From Lepisosteus oculatus (taxonomy: Eukaryota; Chordata; Actinopteri; Semionotiformes; Lepisosteidae): a stretch of 64,000 bases of DNA. This document shows positions 25,219-47,334 of the stretch, piece after piece; position 1 is the first letter of the stretch, and each line of letters opens with the position of its first letter. Location of the stretch: the NCBI RefSeq assembly GCF_040954835.1, contig NC_090704.1:45264979-45328978 (forward strand), given 5' to 3'. The notes beneath the pieces are model-generated. The model was not told the DNA's origin and did no database searches. It was given only the letters and a program-made list of their open reading frames with translations. Both the position numbers and the translations under genes were made by a program.

Positions 25219-28200
25219 AGCAGTGGAGCACCTTCTCCTTGAGCAGGTCCAGGATCACCTGCCTCTCCTGGCTCTCCAGCTCGAAGCGGCGCTCCCTCTC
25301 CCTGCGCTCGGCGCCCAGCCTCTCCCGCTCCAGGGCGATCTTGCTCCGCTGGATCTCCAGCTCCTCGCGCCGCAGGGCCATCTCCTCCTCGCGCAGGTGC
25401 TGCTCCGCCTCGGCCCGCTTCTCCAGGAAGCTCAGGATCTCCGAGTAGGTCTGGCAGCAGCACTGGCAGGGCCGCTTGGCTGTGGGCGCCGGCAGCTCCG
25501 GCAGCTCCTCCTGCTCCTCCGGCTCTGGGGTGGGAAGAACTGGGGGGGAGGTGAGGGGGGGGACACAGATGATGGGGCATCGTGAGTTGAGCTACTACTT
25601 CAGCGCGGTCTCTGACCCTGAACCAGAGACACCCGGTACTCTAGGAAAATAGGAACTCGGGAGGAAATGTAGGAATCCTAACAGGCCCTGTTCAGAAATA
25701 CTTAAAAATTGCATTACAATAATTTTAAAAAATAATCATTTCCATTGTCCTGCAAGAACTATTCTTCTGTTCTGCTTCAATAAGCATTTCGGAACTTTTG
25801 ATGTTTGCTGAAAGTTACTACTTAATAGAGAAATTCCAGTCCGCAAAGTGCCTCTGGTTTCCATTACACCTGTCATCTTTGAAATGTTACAGAACAAATG
25901 CTATTCATTTGTTTTTCTTGCAATCTCAGGAGGGCAAAGCTTAAGGGAGAGCACCTGTGTGAGCCATGCTCTCTCTGTAGTAACGAGCTTCTGGCAGACC
26001 ACTGGAGTACCATGTGCCAGTCTGCTGGAGGAAAGACTGATCTAGCATCAGCTCACTGAGCTGACGATATCTGTTCACCTGATCTGTCCGTTCCCCTGGA
26101 CAGAGATGTAGTAATCTAGCACAGCATAGTGGCTCCATGCCTTGTGCCATCAGACCTGTTTCTGGTGCCGCTGGGGTTGACATCGGTGCCGGTTTCTCGG
26201 GCTCCGGCTGGCACAGCTCCTCCAGTGCCCTCTTCCTCATTTCTGCGGTCGCCTCATCCTGGTACTTGCTTTCTGTGGCTCCCATAAGCCCCTTCTCCGC
26301 CTCCAGCTCCAGCACCTCGTGCAGCAGGTCCTCCTTCTGTGCGTACAGCCGCTCTGTCCCGAACCTGCACACATGGCCAGCAGCCAGATCACCCTGCAGC
26401 TCACCACTGGCAGCCCACTGGAGCTCAGCAGGTGTGAGCCTGGTCAGTACCTTGATGGGAGACCTCTGGGAAAAACTAAGGTTGCTGCTGGAAGAGGTGT
26501 TAGTGAGGCCAGCAGGGGGCGCTCACCCTGCGGTCCATGTGGGTCCTAATGCCCCAGTATAGTGACGGGGACACTGTACTGTAAACAGGTGCCGTCCTTC
26601 GGATGAGACGTAAAACCGAGGTCCTGACTCTCTGTGGTCATTAAAAATCCCAGGGCGCTTCTCGTAAAGAGTAGGGGTGTAACCCCGGCGTCCTGGCCAA
26701 ATTTCCCTTTGGCATATACCAATCATGGCCTCCTAATAATCCCAATCTATGAATTGGCTACATCACTCTGCTCTCCTCCTCACTGAGAGCTGGTGTGTGG
26801 TGAGCGTTCTGGCGGATGCTGCACATTGGTGGTGGTGGAGGTGATCCCCATTACCTGTAAAGCGCTTTGAGTGCAGTGTCCAGAAAAGCGCTATATAAAT
26901 GTAAGCTATTATTATTATTATTATTATTATTATGATTATTATGATTATTATACCCACACCAAACAGATGAAGAGCATACGGGGGACAGCGCTGACTTAAC
27001 CTGTGAAGATGGGCGGCCGGTCCGAATAGCCCACTCAGGCTGAGACGGATGGAAATACACTAGTGAGCCTGGAGAGAAACAAGTTTGTCCACCGCTATTG
27101 AAACCCCTGATCCGCAGAGAGCTAAACCAAGCCTGCAAGTTCTCCTGTAGGGATTGAGATGCTGTGCTCATCTACGCAATAAGAGAGAAAACAGGTGGAA
27201 AGAGTCGTACACCCAGCCTCCAAATTCGTTGGATGCAATCTTCCCTTTTCTTGCCTCTATTTACGACAGTAACATCAAACAGAAAGATAAGAAGGTGTCC
27301 ACAGTCCCCTTTCACTCTGGGGAGCAGGTTTCAAAGCCTCAAATGGAGTTCTGCTCGGCTCTGAGACAGCACCTCTCTACAGGCCACATGACACCTCAAT
27401 ATGTTGCATGGATTGAATAATATGTGCTGCGTCTGTGGAAGGGTTAAAATGTGTTTTTGTTTTTTTTTTTGCTGTTTTTTTTTATCTGGGCTTCACTGGA
27501 GCAAATTTCAAGCAAATGGCAATAAAGTACTGAACTGACTTTGAATTGAATTGAGTTCAGTCTGCAACTGACGCAGCATAAGATATCTGTATATTAGTTT
27601 CTCACCAAAACTGACCGGGCTCGAGGAAAAAAACAGGGTATTGCAGACACTGAGCGGCATTAAAGAGGCAACAGATGCTACTGGGTCCAGTACTCCGAGC
27701 CTCAGAGTATGAGAGAGTGCAGAGGAGCAACAGGGGGCTGACCTGCGCAGGCTGGCGAAGTCCTGTTTCTTGTAGTAGTCCAGGAGCAGGGCCGTCCTCT
27801 CCCGGCACCGCCGCGCGTCCACCTCGAAGTTCTCGTCCTGCAGGGCGGCGCTGATGATCTCGCCCACCCGCGCCCAGATGCGCCCAGGCTCCTTGGACGA
27901 GAAGGGGTTCTGAGCGATGACCTCCCTCAGCAGCAGGATGTCGTGGCGCGCGGAGAATCGGACCTGCCTCTTCCGCGGGGCGGAGGAGGGCCCAGCCAGG
28001 GAGAAGCCGCCTGGGAGAAGCCGGGGAGGAGGGAAGGGGGTGTGGGGAACGGTGGGCAGGAGGGAAACTCACAAGTGAGTGGGAGGGACCGGCCCCAGAA
28101 ACCCCGGTGTGACACCACGCTTCACGCTGTCCCAGCTTCGTCGGCTCTCCCCGACAGGGAATAATTAACTCCCAGTATTTTTCAATTGAGGAACTTCGTG

Positions 28201-29241
28201 CTGTACTTCAGCGAAGTTCCAGAAAGGGTTTTCTTATTTAATTATAAAAAGCAACGCCCGGTCAATCATGAACGCCCGCTCTTTCATACACACAAGGCGG
28301 ACAGGAATGAATGTGCAGTAAGCATCGCTGCCCATTACAGAGCTAGTGGGATGTACTGATGCAACCTCAACCGTCGTGTGACCTGACCTCACCTTAATCT
28401 GGGGGAAATTTATCCACATAATATAACACAAACTGAACCCAGAAACCACGGACTGCAATTCTATTAAAATTCCACATACGAAGAAATAATCGCTTTTCTG
28501 CTCTGAGTCAACAGCTCCGTCACGATAGACGGCTTTGATACCGTACCATCCGGACCGCCCGGCCGCCAGGTGTGCAGATACTGTACGTGTACAGCTCAGG
28601 GCGCCCTCAACTTTGCGAGAGTGGTCGGCGGGCTCGGATGTAACATAGTGACTTTCCACACAGCACAGAAGCCCCTCGCCGAGCAGCGGACTCGAAGCAT
28701 GCACTTGAAACCTGTTCTCCCGCGACGAACAGCGAGCCGAACGACTCTGTCCCTGCCCGGGCTCTGTAATACATTCAGTGCCGTCTGAACATTTCTACAT
28801 TCAACCGCAGCGCATTTAGAAAACTTGCTAGGCTTTGGCTGTATTGAAGAGCCGGAATCGCCAAGAATACGCGCACGGAGCAGAAGCTAATCACGCCTGC
28901 TCGATCTGGGGCTTTGCACCCCGAATCCAAGTAATTCTCTGCGCTCCCGGACTGCGGCAACACACCGTAGCTGCTGCTTGTTCGTCGCTCACGCCAAACA
29001 AGTGCACAACGCTACACACAGAGAGAAAAAGCAACGGATACAACGATACATTATTTGTTTCCGGACTTCAAAATTGCAGGGCCTCTTTTTTAAAAAAAAA
29101 CGCGGAATATAATCCCAGTGGGGGGAAAAAAAAAACATAAAATCTGTAAATGGATTATGATTTGATGAGAAAACATAATGTGTGCGATGGCTCAATTTGT
29201 GGATTCTTACCACTGTTCGGCATTTGCGCTACACGTTCCAT
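25217..29241 (-). CDS. Myb/SANT-like domain and coiled-coil protein, unnamed
   Basis: I do not recognise a named orthologue. Four exons on the minus strand: 29211-29241, 27743-28010, 26156-26364 and 25217-25539. Their borders are GT-AG, the phases agree (1, 2, 1), and they sum to 831 nt (276 aa plus TGA). The ATG at 29241 has a good context (A at -3, G at +4). Residues about 25-110 run from KRQVRFSARHDILLLREV through W, V and RCRERTALLLDYYKK to DFASLRRFGTE. This resembles animal Myb/SANT-like DNA-binding domains often followed by an acidic FGTEEEY-type segment. The middle is Pro/Glu-rich. It is followed by a Cys cluster (RPCQCCCQ) and then about 80 residues of Arg/Glu-rich heptad-like sequence ending KEKVLHC, probably a coiled coil. 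A nuclear, chromatin or transcription role is inferred from domain type only. A SINE sits in intron 2. Confidence 0.8.
26388..26951 (+). mobile_element. 5S-rRNA-headed SINE with L2-like tail, nearly full length
   Basis: The 5' part (about 26400-26480) contains GAGCCTGGTCAGTACCTTGA and TGGGAGACCTCTGGG, matching the internal promoter half of 5S rRNA. The body contains GGGTCCTAATGCCCCAGTAT, CCGTCCTTCGGATGAGACGT and AGGTCCTGACTCTCTGTGG. The tail contains TAAAGCGCTTTGAGTG and AAAGCGCTATATAAATGTAA followed by a TTA microsatellite, like fish L2 elements. It lies in intron 2 of the minus-strand Myb/SANT-like gene, antisense to it, about 24 bp before exon 3. Confidence 0.85.
26907..26951 (+). repeat. 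TTA/TGATTA microsatellite at SINE tail
   Basis: About fifteen ATT-type triplets interrupted by GATT steps, forming the 3' end of the SINE at 26388-26951. Confidence 0.85.
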
Positions 29242-32200
29242 GCTTTCCCGTATCCCCGATCAGCTGATACGCACGAACTGCTGAGGTCACAGTACACGTC
29301 CCCCCACCAGTACAGGTTCCATTCTGACGTGTAACTCAACTTCTCAGGAAACCTGGCGAAACTGGAGGCAAGTGGGGCTGCCATGACGCGCAACTCCCGC
29401 AAGAGGGCAGCACGACACCGTCGCCGGCCACAGATCCGGTGAGCTGCTGCTGCTGCTGCTCGACTTCTGGCTGGGTCTTGAACCAGTTCTCCAGAAAATA
29501 CCCACAGAAGCAGGGTAACCCGCTGTTTTTCTGTTAAATTAAATGAAATAAATCCATTGCGCATATAAATTCACCTCGGTTAATCTGGAAGAATATGAGT
29601 TGTCTGTCCTATTCCCTCAGAAATTACACGAATGTTTTAGATTTGAGGGTTAGCCCAAACGGCAGCGACTCGCAAGTATATCTTAAACTGCGCTGTGATT
29701 TCGTGGATGTGTTCGGGACTAAGAGCATTGTTTTATCTAAATATTTTAATGTCAACGGGTAGCAGTTTCAGAGTTATTTTTTTTTTAAATACACGATGGG
29801 CCGTGATCCAAAACACCGATGTGAGTTGTTGGATAATATCCTTCGTATTTCCACAAACACCTTTAAAATACGCGCCGTCGTTTCCCTAGCGGCGTTAGCG
29901 CCACTGAAAGCAAACAGGACTTCCATTCCATTGGTTATCAATAATCCCGAAGATGGTTTCATTTTTGCAAAGCCTGTCATCCCACTTTCAGACACCAGGT
30001 GGGGCGCTGCTTCCTGAGGTCGTGCCAGGGAACTGGAACCAGTCGGCTCCAGGTCAGGTGTACTGTGAAGAAAAACACAGAAGGCGAGGGTCAGAGGTTT
30101 AATGCCTAATGAGCAGGTCGTGTATTACAGAATTGAGAACTTGTCACACCTTGACTTGTCTTATGGGTTGCATATAGTTAATTTACGGAAGTCTGTATAA
30201 CCATCCTAACGCTGGCCATAAAACCGAAAACCACAACACAATGTTGTCCTTCCAAGAGAAGCGGGATGCGAGAACTTTACATTCTCTTGTGTGTTTTTAA
30301 ATAATTGATTGATAACTTTGCTTTCGCTTGAATTATAATGGTTTCTCTCAGTGGTGGATAATTTATGCACCCCGGTTTTATACTGCGTGGATGTGAACAT
30401 TGCATGATTTTCATTTCTTTTATTTACTATGAGAACAGCAGCGCAGATAGCGTCTTTAAAAAAAAATCTCTCCAGGTTTTTAATTAATTTCTCTGAACCC
30501 TGAAAAAAAACATGAACTCAGCTCTTGCCATCTGTATACGGTGCGTTGGAAAATAATGTTTTACAGTGTAACACGCAGTAACACGGATAAAGATCCAGGA
30601 GCCGATTTAATAAAACCCCAGAGTGGAGTATGTTGGTTTCCTTTGTTTGTTTTTTTTGTCTGTTGGTTTCTGGGGTCGTATCTGAGGCTATAACGGTGTT
30701 AAAACTTCGGTCATGTACAGTTTGTGAACCTGTATGTGCACAGAGGAATCGTCCCTACCGTGAAGATTAAAAAAAGAGAGAAATAACTGCTTGATTTTGC
30801 ATTTTGTATTCATTAACTGACGGCGACGGTCTTGCTGTATCCGCGGATACAGAGTCTCCGCTTGGTGCCAGTAAGAGCTCTGACATTCTTATAGAACTCA
30901 CTGCTGGCTGTCTAGGAGATAAGAAAACAGACAGTGCTCAGGCTTCAACCTGCACAAATGTCCCTAATTCGGGAAACATGTATGTCCACGCACTAAGCGC
31001 TTTGAGAAGCCACCTTTAAAGGCGCTACATAAAATAAAGTTGCAGTGTCGATTCAGATCCAGACCTTTGGCCTTTTTTTTGTGTGTCATGCCACTGAGAA
31101 AACAAACATTACCGAGGTACCCGAGTCTCGAGGAAATGAAAACACAAGAAACATTTTTCCAAATACCTACAGTAGATAAAGTGAATGAACCACTCAATCT
31201 ATCAGAGCTTGCCGGTTTCCCTGAGTGTGTCTGTAAATGGGCAGGACTGCAGTGGGACCTGACTGGCCCCCAGGAACCTGTTTTTGACACTGTGACTTGG
31301 AGGCCTGCGCTCTAATTGCCCCCTGACGATAATTCGCCACGGAGTCGCGATGATGGGCTCGGAGGTGTGGAGATGAGGTGGACTGTGGAGCCTGGTTGCT
31401 GATGGCTGAGAGGCGTTAGGGGTCGGCGGGGGGTCAAGATTCCAGGCTCTGTGTGTGTGGGGGGGGGGGTCAGGGTTACCGTGGCAACGCCTGATGCTCA
31501 GTAGTTTGTGCTGCAGGCCTGCAGGGCACTCAGTCAGCACGGTGCTGGCCGGCGTGATCACAGTGCGTTACCATAAGCCCCTGTGATGTGCGTTCCCCGG
31601 GCATTATTCCATAAAATAAAAGAGACACCCTCCCACTCAGGCTCGAGAGGAGCCATGAAGTCTTCGACGGATGCGCTGATGCGATCGGGGGGCTCGTCCA
31701 GTGCATGTCATCGTCTCACTCACTTTTTTTTCTTCTTCTTCTTCCAGCAGATGGGAGTTAATAATATTTTCCAGACTGTCGGATAAACAGGCTAATGGTT
31801 CTTGTTTGACAGTGCCCTTCTGTGAGAGCTCTGCATTCGTGGAAAAAAAAAAAAAAAAACAGTTTAATGGCTGCGTCTCCAAGCCCTTCAGAATCACTGT
31901 CACCAGCTGACATGTTTGCTCTCTTCAAGTCTCTGCTCCAAGACACTGCATTTAAAACACGGCTCTGTGTTTCATGGAGTTCCTAACAGACGTTTTTGGG
32001 GAAAGGTTAGATCCCAGTCTCGCACACTTCCGCTCTCCTACGTATAAGAGTCTCTGTTCTGCAGGAAGGAGTAGCCCCCTGTAAAGTGATTTAAATTCCT
32101 ATTGCTGATGTTCCTAGTAACAATGCCAGTAAAGTTGTTTAAGAAACAGTCTGAGGACATGTCTTCAGTCTGTCCTTCAGCTGGAGATAGGTACACGTGT

Positions 32201-32262
32201 CTGACGGGGATCGATTACCGTGTTAAGAGCATGAAGTCACTATTGATTCTGGGAAAGAATAT
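29242..32262. other. Intergenic DNA upstream of the minus-strand gene
   Basis: The first 300 bp are the likely promoter and 5' UTR of the Myb/SANT-like gene. They include a short run of five or six CTG triplets near 29439-29460. A short L2-type tail (AAGCGCTTTGAGAAG and GGCGCTACATAAAATAAAG) lies at about 30993-31045. No gene was recognised. Confidence 0.5.
30993..31045 (+). mobile_element. L2/SINE-type 3' tail fragment
   Basis: Contains AAGCGCTTTGAGAAG followed by GGCGCTACATAAAATAAAG, the typical tail of fish L2 elements and dependent SINEs. No body was recognised upstream. Confidence 0.45.
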
Positions 32263-32528
32263 TGTAACACTCGCGGGGGTCGCCAACGGAAAGAAATAGG
32301 CCAGAGGCTCTGGCACAGGTTGGCAGGACATTAAAGACACGGAGGGGGGTTACACACACCAGGGACAGGGGAAATACAGCACTGCACCACACCTCCACAG
32401 ACACAAGACGGAAGAGGGCGTCTCCAGAACCCGTCCCACTATTTACGGGCGGGTAGTCCCGCCCCTCAGCCGCCGTTCCCAGCCTGCCTTGCGTGCGCTT
32501 GGCTACAGCGCCCCAGGTGGATGCTACA
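32263..32528. mobile_element. Putative solo LTR, 266 bp
   Basis: It begins TGTAACAC and ends GATGCTACA, giving TG...CA ends with TGTA/TACA inverted tips. A 4-bp ATAT direct repeat flanks it (32259-32262 and 32529-32532). No internal retroelement coding sequence is nearby. The flank is AT-rich, so the duplication is weaker evidence than for the element at 37394. Orientation is unresolved; the minus strand has a TAAATAG box. Confidence 0.45.
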
Positions 32529-32532
32529 ATAT

Positions 32533-34399
32533 TAATTAGCTCTCGCAACACTGATGGGCAAAATGGCTCCAATGGATTTATAATCCAGTTGACGTCAAAG
32601 TTAGCAGCCATATATGTATCCAGATACAGTAAGTACGTCGGCGCTTTAATGAAAATTACCTCATCATCTGTTCGCTTGAAAATGAGTTCACCTGGCAGAC
32701 TGGAAAAGGTAGGAGAGCTGTGCGTAGTTAATCTGCTTTAAAGGGGAGCTGCAGTCCTAATTTCTCGGACCGCTTATTAAATCTCGGTAACAAAAGTAAA
32801 TAATTGACTGTATAGAAAAAAATGGACAGATTTTGAATTAGGCACAAAATGGTGAACTTTGTGAAAGTGCTGTACTGTAAGTCGCCATGTTGTCGCAAAC
32901 TCGCATTCGAGTTGTGACGTGATGGGGCCCTTCCTGCTCGCTAGTCACTGGTGATGTACGAGTGAATAAGTACAGATGGTGCAGCAAACGTCTCATCACA
33001 GAAATGTTCCCATCTGATCTGCACGCAGAGGTAACAAGTAAGTAGTATTTGTTGGCAAAACCAGGCCACACCGGTGTGTTTCCTCAGGAGGTTCCTGGCT
33101 GTAGGGACTGAATGGGGATTTGTGCTTCACTGGAATCAGGTCTTGGTGTTATGGTGCCTGAACAAGTGATATGTGCCAGCCCTTATTATTGACTACACTG
33201 GTATTTATGGATGATTAAATGTAATATCTGGTTATCTTATATTTTGAACACCTACATATATAGAGTGTTGGACAAAACCCTAGATTATCGCGTCTTCCCT
33301 GTTTTGCTTTAGTCTCAAAGAAAACTAAGAAACTTATCTTTCTGTACCGCCGTCTTCTGCCCAAACCTCTCAGCACACATTATAATTGATTTGATTTGAT
33401 ATTGACTTCTTGTCCCATGGCAGATCATATTTCTTGACCTAATTTAGCTCCATGGAAGTTTCCAAAGGCTTTAAACTCTGAAGCCGGAGAAATATTTTCT
33501 GCCAAGCCAGTAATTACACAGAGGAGATTAAAAAGCAGAGTGTTGCAGGGTACTCTGAGATCTGTCATTTCTCTGTGGACAGAACTCTAATTTGAATGTC
33601 AGGCGTTTCAAAACATTCCTCTTCATAAAAATGTCATCGTAGACTAGTTTAGATTCTGCAGGCTGCTGTTTATCGACTTTGCAGTAGGAAAAAAAACAGG
33701 CAGTGATATTTCTGATAATAATTTTCAATATTATAGGAATGCTGAAGCAATTTCATTGCATATCTAGTACCAAGACAATCCAGAGACGAAATTTCAATCT
33801 CACATACAGTATAAAATACCTCAGTATAATATTTTACACGAGCCAACGACTGAGACTCAGTGAAATACAGAGTGTTACCCTAACATAGTGATTAATTATG
33901 TTATTAACAGAAGGTTGTATCTTCTTCTGTTAATACTTAATACAGCTGAATTATTAACAATTTAATTATTTTCTATAGGTTATTTACAACACCAGCAGTG
34001 GTTTTTTGGAAAAAAAAAATCAGATGGATTTAATTGCTGTTCAACAATGAGATACAAAAACCTTTGTTGAATTTCAGTAAATTGCGGAAGGTCTGTTTAC
34101 AAATAATGTTGTCAGTCAGACATATAAATGGATGGATGAATAATCCATGGATGAATAGCTTTACTTTGCATAGCAAGTTTGAAAACAGTACTCTCAAAGA
34201 TCAATATATGTAAGCACATTTCTAAATAAAAGAAAACTACAAATCCTAAAACAAAGCAGATGATAATCTTCTTCTGTCATTTTACTATCAGGTCCGCAAG
34301 TTTCAATTTAGGTTTAGGTTTCAGTTAACACAAGTTTAATGTTTCTATTGTTTCCAATTGCAGTTGGGGTGCATGTGTAATCATCGGGGATTTGCATAT

Positions 34400-34400
<1 letters not shown>
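32533..34400. other. AT-rich intergenic DNA
   Basis: No coding exon, RNA gene or clear transposon was recognised. The sequence is AT-rich throughout 33100-34400. Confidence 0.5.
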
Positions 34401-44422
<10,022 letters not shown>

Positions 44423-45509
44423 GTGGAGGGGGCGTTGCCACCAGTGCTGGCAGGGTGTTTCTGAACCCGGGTCCCGTGGTGGGGCCCTCTCATGTAGGAG
44501 GACGAAACTTACAGCAGCCCACTAAGTGGGACATTGTGGGAGGGGCGTTTGGGCCGCGTGGGGATATACAACAGTTGTCTTAGTTCTGCCACCCCGCCTC
44601 ACGGTCTGTCCCCTCCTCGCCTGTTACCTTCCTGTCCCCCCTCCTCCCTGTTTCTAAGTCATTTTTAAAAACCTGAGTTTACCATCACATGTTCACGTGA
44701 ATGTACAGTATGTGTGTGCTTTGACATAACTTCCTTGTTGTTTGGCCCAGGAGTAAGATTTTAAAAAAAGTAAACACTTTTCAGCTTTTCCACGGTCACC
44801 TCTTAAACAGCTGCTTTAATGGAGCACCGGCGTGCAGGTGATCACACGCACCTCTGCAGGGGCACGGATGGCCAGGATTGTGACGGCTTTCAGCACGGGG
44901 AAATAATTCAGTGATTAATCCGTTCTTCTGCGCTCGGAAAAGCTGTCTGTGAACAATCCCGACTGGCACCTACAGGGGGCACTGCTGTGCCTGCTGCCAC
45001 CAGCCGCTACCAAAGCGTTTTTGTCCCTACACTTTCTTTACCATTCGGTATTTGTGAAAAGAGTCTTCAGTCTCTGAACTTTTTTAACCTGCCCCTTTTA
45101 GGAAGAGGAAAGAAGAGTTATTTCTAAACCAATTTTTTTTGCTTTCAAAAGATTTGTACAATTTTTGGAGCAAGTATTTGTTTCAGCAAACAGTAGGATA
45201 AGGGCTTTTTTCACAGCAAAAGATGAGGACTGCTTTACAACGGCGGGCGGCCCTGACGTCTCTGTCTCACAGCCTCCTGGCTTTGCCACGATGCTCTCTC
45301 TCCCGCTGTCGTCCTCTTTATAAGACCTCTGCCCTGCTCTCAAAGGGCAGCAGTGCGCTCTCCCGTTCCTGTAGGGCAGCTGGCATTGTCCAGGCCGGGG
45401 CCCTTTCCCTGAGTCTATACCTGTGCTCTGCCCCGTGAGTAAAGGCTGAAGTGCTCTATAGAATTAGTTGTGTTTTTTTTAGTCAGGCCTCTAAACAGAA
45501 TAGTGTAGA

Positions 45510-45665
45510 ATAGGGTTGCGGGAGTATGGAACTAGCTATCCAGTCATGTGGTTGAAGCCACAGCTTTGGCGTCCCTCAAGAAAGAGGCAATTAGCTTCTA
45601 ACTACCAAACAGGCTAGTTGGGCTGAATGGTCTCCCCTCCTCTCCAGCCTTTCTCTTGTTCTTAA
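45510..45665 (+). mobile_element. CR1-like retroposon tail
   Basis: Contains GGGTTGCGGGAGTATGGAAC, CCAGTCATGTGGTTGAAGCC, CTCAAGAAAGAGGC and GGGCTGAATGGTCTCC, the 3' segment of a repeat common in fish and reptile genomes. I assign it to CR1-like elements tentatively. Confidence 0.55.
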
Positions 45666-46446
45666 ACTAGAAGAGCAAGCATGGTGTGTGAGCCATTTCG
45701 CCTGGGTCCATCACGCACAGAGGCAGAGGTTCACTTTATTGCGAGGCTCTGTAAAGTGCATATCAGGATGCCCTTGAGGAAGGAAAGAAGTGAGGCTACA
45801 AAAGAAATCCTGCTCTTGGCTCTTCAGGGTAGATCATTAACACATCTTCACTGCAGTGTCGTTAGGCCCCCTCCTGGGATCTGAGGGCTAGTGCAATGCA
45901 CAGGGCTTGGTGGAGCACGATGCTTTTGAGTGGAAGCAATCATCACACCCCTAGCCTTAGAGAACTACCACTCGTGGTGCCACTGTAGGATTCCCTTTAC
46001 TCTCCTGAGAGTGCTCCTTCTTCAGGCCTTTTCACTGGCTCACAGGATTCATACTTGAGTCCACTGGCCCACATGGTTCTTGTGCACCTAGCACCCCATC
46101 TGTCTGTTACCCCAACTCCACCTCTGCATTCTATGGAAAATGTCAGTTCCCATCCGGAGAGACGTGTCTGTCCTGATGTGCTGCTTGAAAGGCTTCACAG
46201 ATGTACATTTCCTTAAACAGCCTTAAATGTGAAATATTATTGTAAGGTGCCATGTATGTGCAAAGCTTGGACTTTATATTTTTCTATATATATACACATT
46301 ATATATAACTCATATAAATGCAAGATGATGTGGTATAAATACAGTATCTTGTTTAGTGGAAGAGGTCATTCGTGCTGTCCCTGCATGTTCTGCAGTTTGA
46401 CATTGAGACGTGCTTTGAGAAACTCAGTCATATGGATGTGAATATC

Positions 46447-46452
46447 AATAAA
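46447..46452 (+). terminator. CYGB: Candidate CYGB poly(A) signal
   Basis: AATAAA about 2 kb after the CYGB stop, in the sequence ATCAATAAACAG. I did not notice an earlier canonical signal on this strand after 44422. Confidence 0.4.
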
Positions 46453-46469
46453 CAGATTATCTACAGCAG

Positions 46470-47334
46470 CAGTGCAGCAGACTCTTCCTTGTCTTCTTCC
46501 AAGCTTCCAGCACAGCTGTGCAGTGCCAGACTGGCCACAGCGTGCGATTGCAGAAACAATGCAAACACACTCTGAACTACTCTGACAAATACAGTACTAT
46601 GCCTTCGTGGCACAATGTGCAAATCAGTGACATTACAGAAACACACATTCAAATGAACAGATGAGGTTCTCTTGCTGTACATATGAACAAACATGACAGA
46701 AACTGTCATAAGGAGAAAGAAAGAGTTTGCATAATTACAGTGATATAGGAGAAGACCAATACAGACCCAAGATCTGATTCCAAATGTTTGAACCGGGAGA
46801 TTTACAGAAAATAGACACCTGGCTCACACTACAGAATTATATTTTGTTTTCTTTATTTTTTTGCGAAAGGTTTGAGGCGATTGGTCTCTCAAGCTATCTT
46901 TACACAGACTGCACAACAACTGGGTCATGGAGGGGTTATCCTTTTTTCACCTTTATTTGTTATGCTTGCCTGCTGGACACCCTCTTCTATGCTTGGAATG
47001 ACCAGCAGTGAGCTGGCCTCCTTTTCCAGGATCTCTGACCCACTACTTCAGTGCACGCAATCTCCAAATCTCCAGAGTCAGCAAGCCTGAGGATAGAGGG
47101 ATTAGTATGGGCCCTAACCAGGTAACACAACATAAACAGTAGAGGTTGTGCTTAATATAGCTGTGCTATGTGAGTATGCAGTGTACCTGTACCCTGAACT
47201 CCCACACATTTCAGCTAGCATTTCACACTTCAGAAGAGCCAGACTGCTTAGCAAGGCTTTATACATGTGCTTTAGGTAGCATTACAGAATTAATCCATTT
47301 GTAGGTTGCATTCCTCTTATGTGTGTGTCTATGG
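46470..47334. other. Intergenic DNA after CYGB
   Basis: No gene, RNA or recognised repeat was seen. Confidence 0.5.

Larger units (their letters stand above)
44423..46470 (+). other. CYGB: Probable CYGB 3' UTR
   Basis: From the TGA to about 20 bp past AATAAA at 46447-46452. It is AT-rich towards its end, with a TATATATATACACATTATATA stretch near 46283. A CR1-like fragment (45510-45665) lies within it. The extent is inferred only from the poly(A) signal. Confidence 0.4.

Noticed and set aside
25103-25585. Plus-strand frame rich in Leu/Gln/Ser
   Set aside because: Antisense shadow of the coiled-coil exon of the minus-strand gene and of the CCT repeat. The minus-strand frame has splice-phase support.
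28077-28118. Alternative first exon for the Myb/SANT-like gene (VSHRGFWGRSLPLT)
   Set aside because: It would join in phase with a GTGAGT donor, but it starts with GTG and not ATG. The exon at 29211-29241 has a good ATG and donor.
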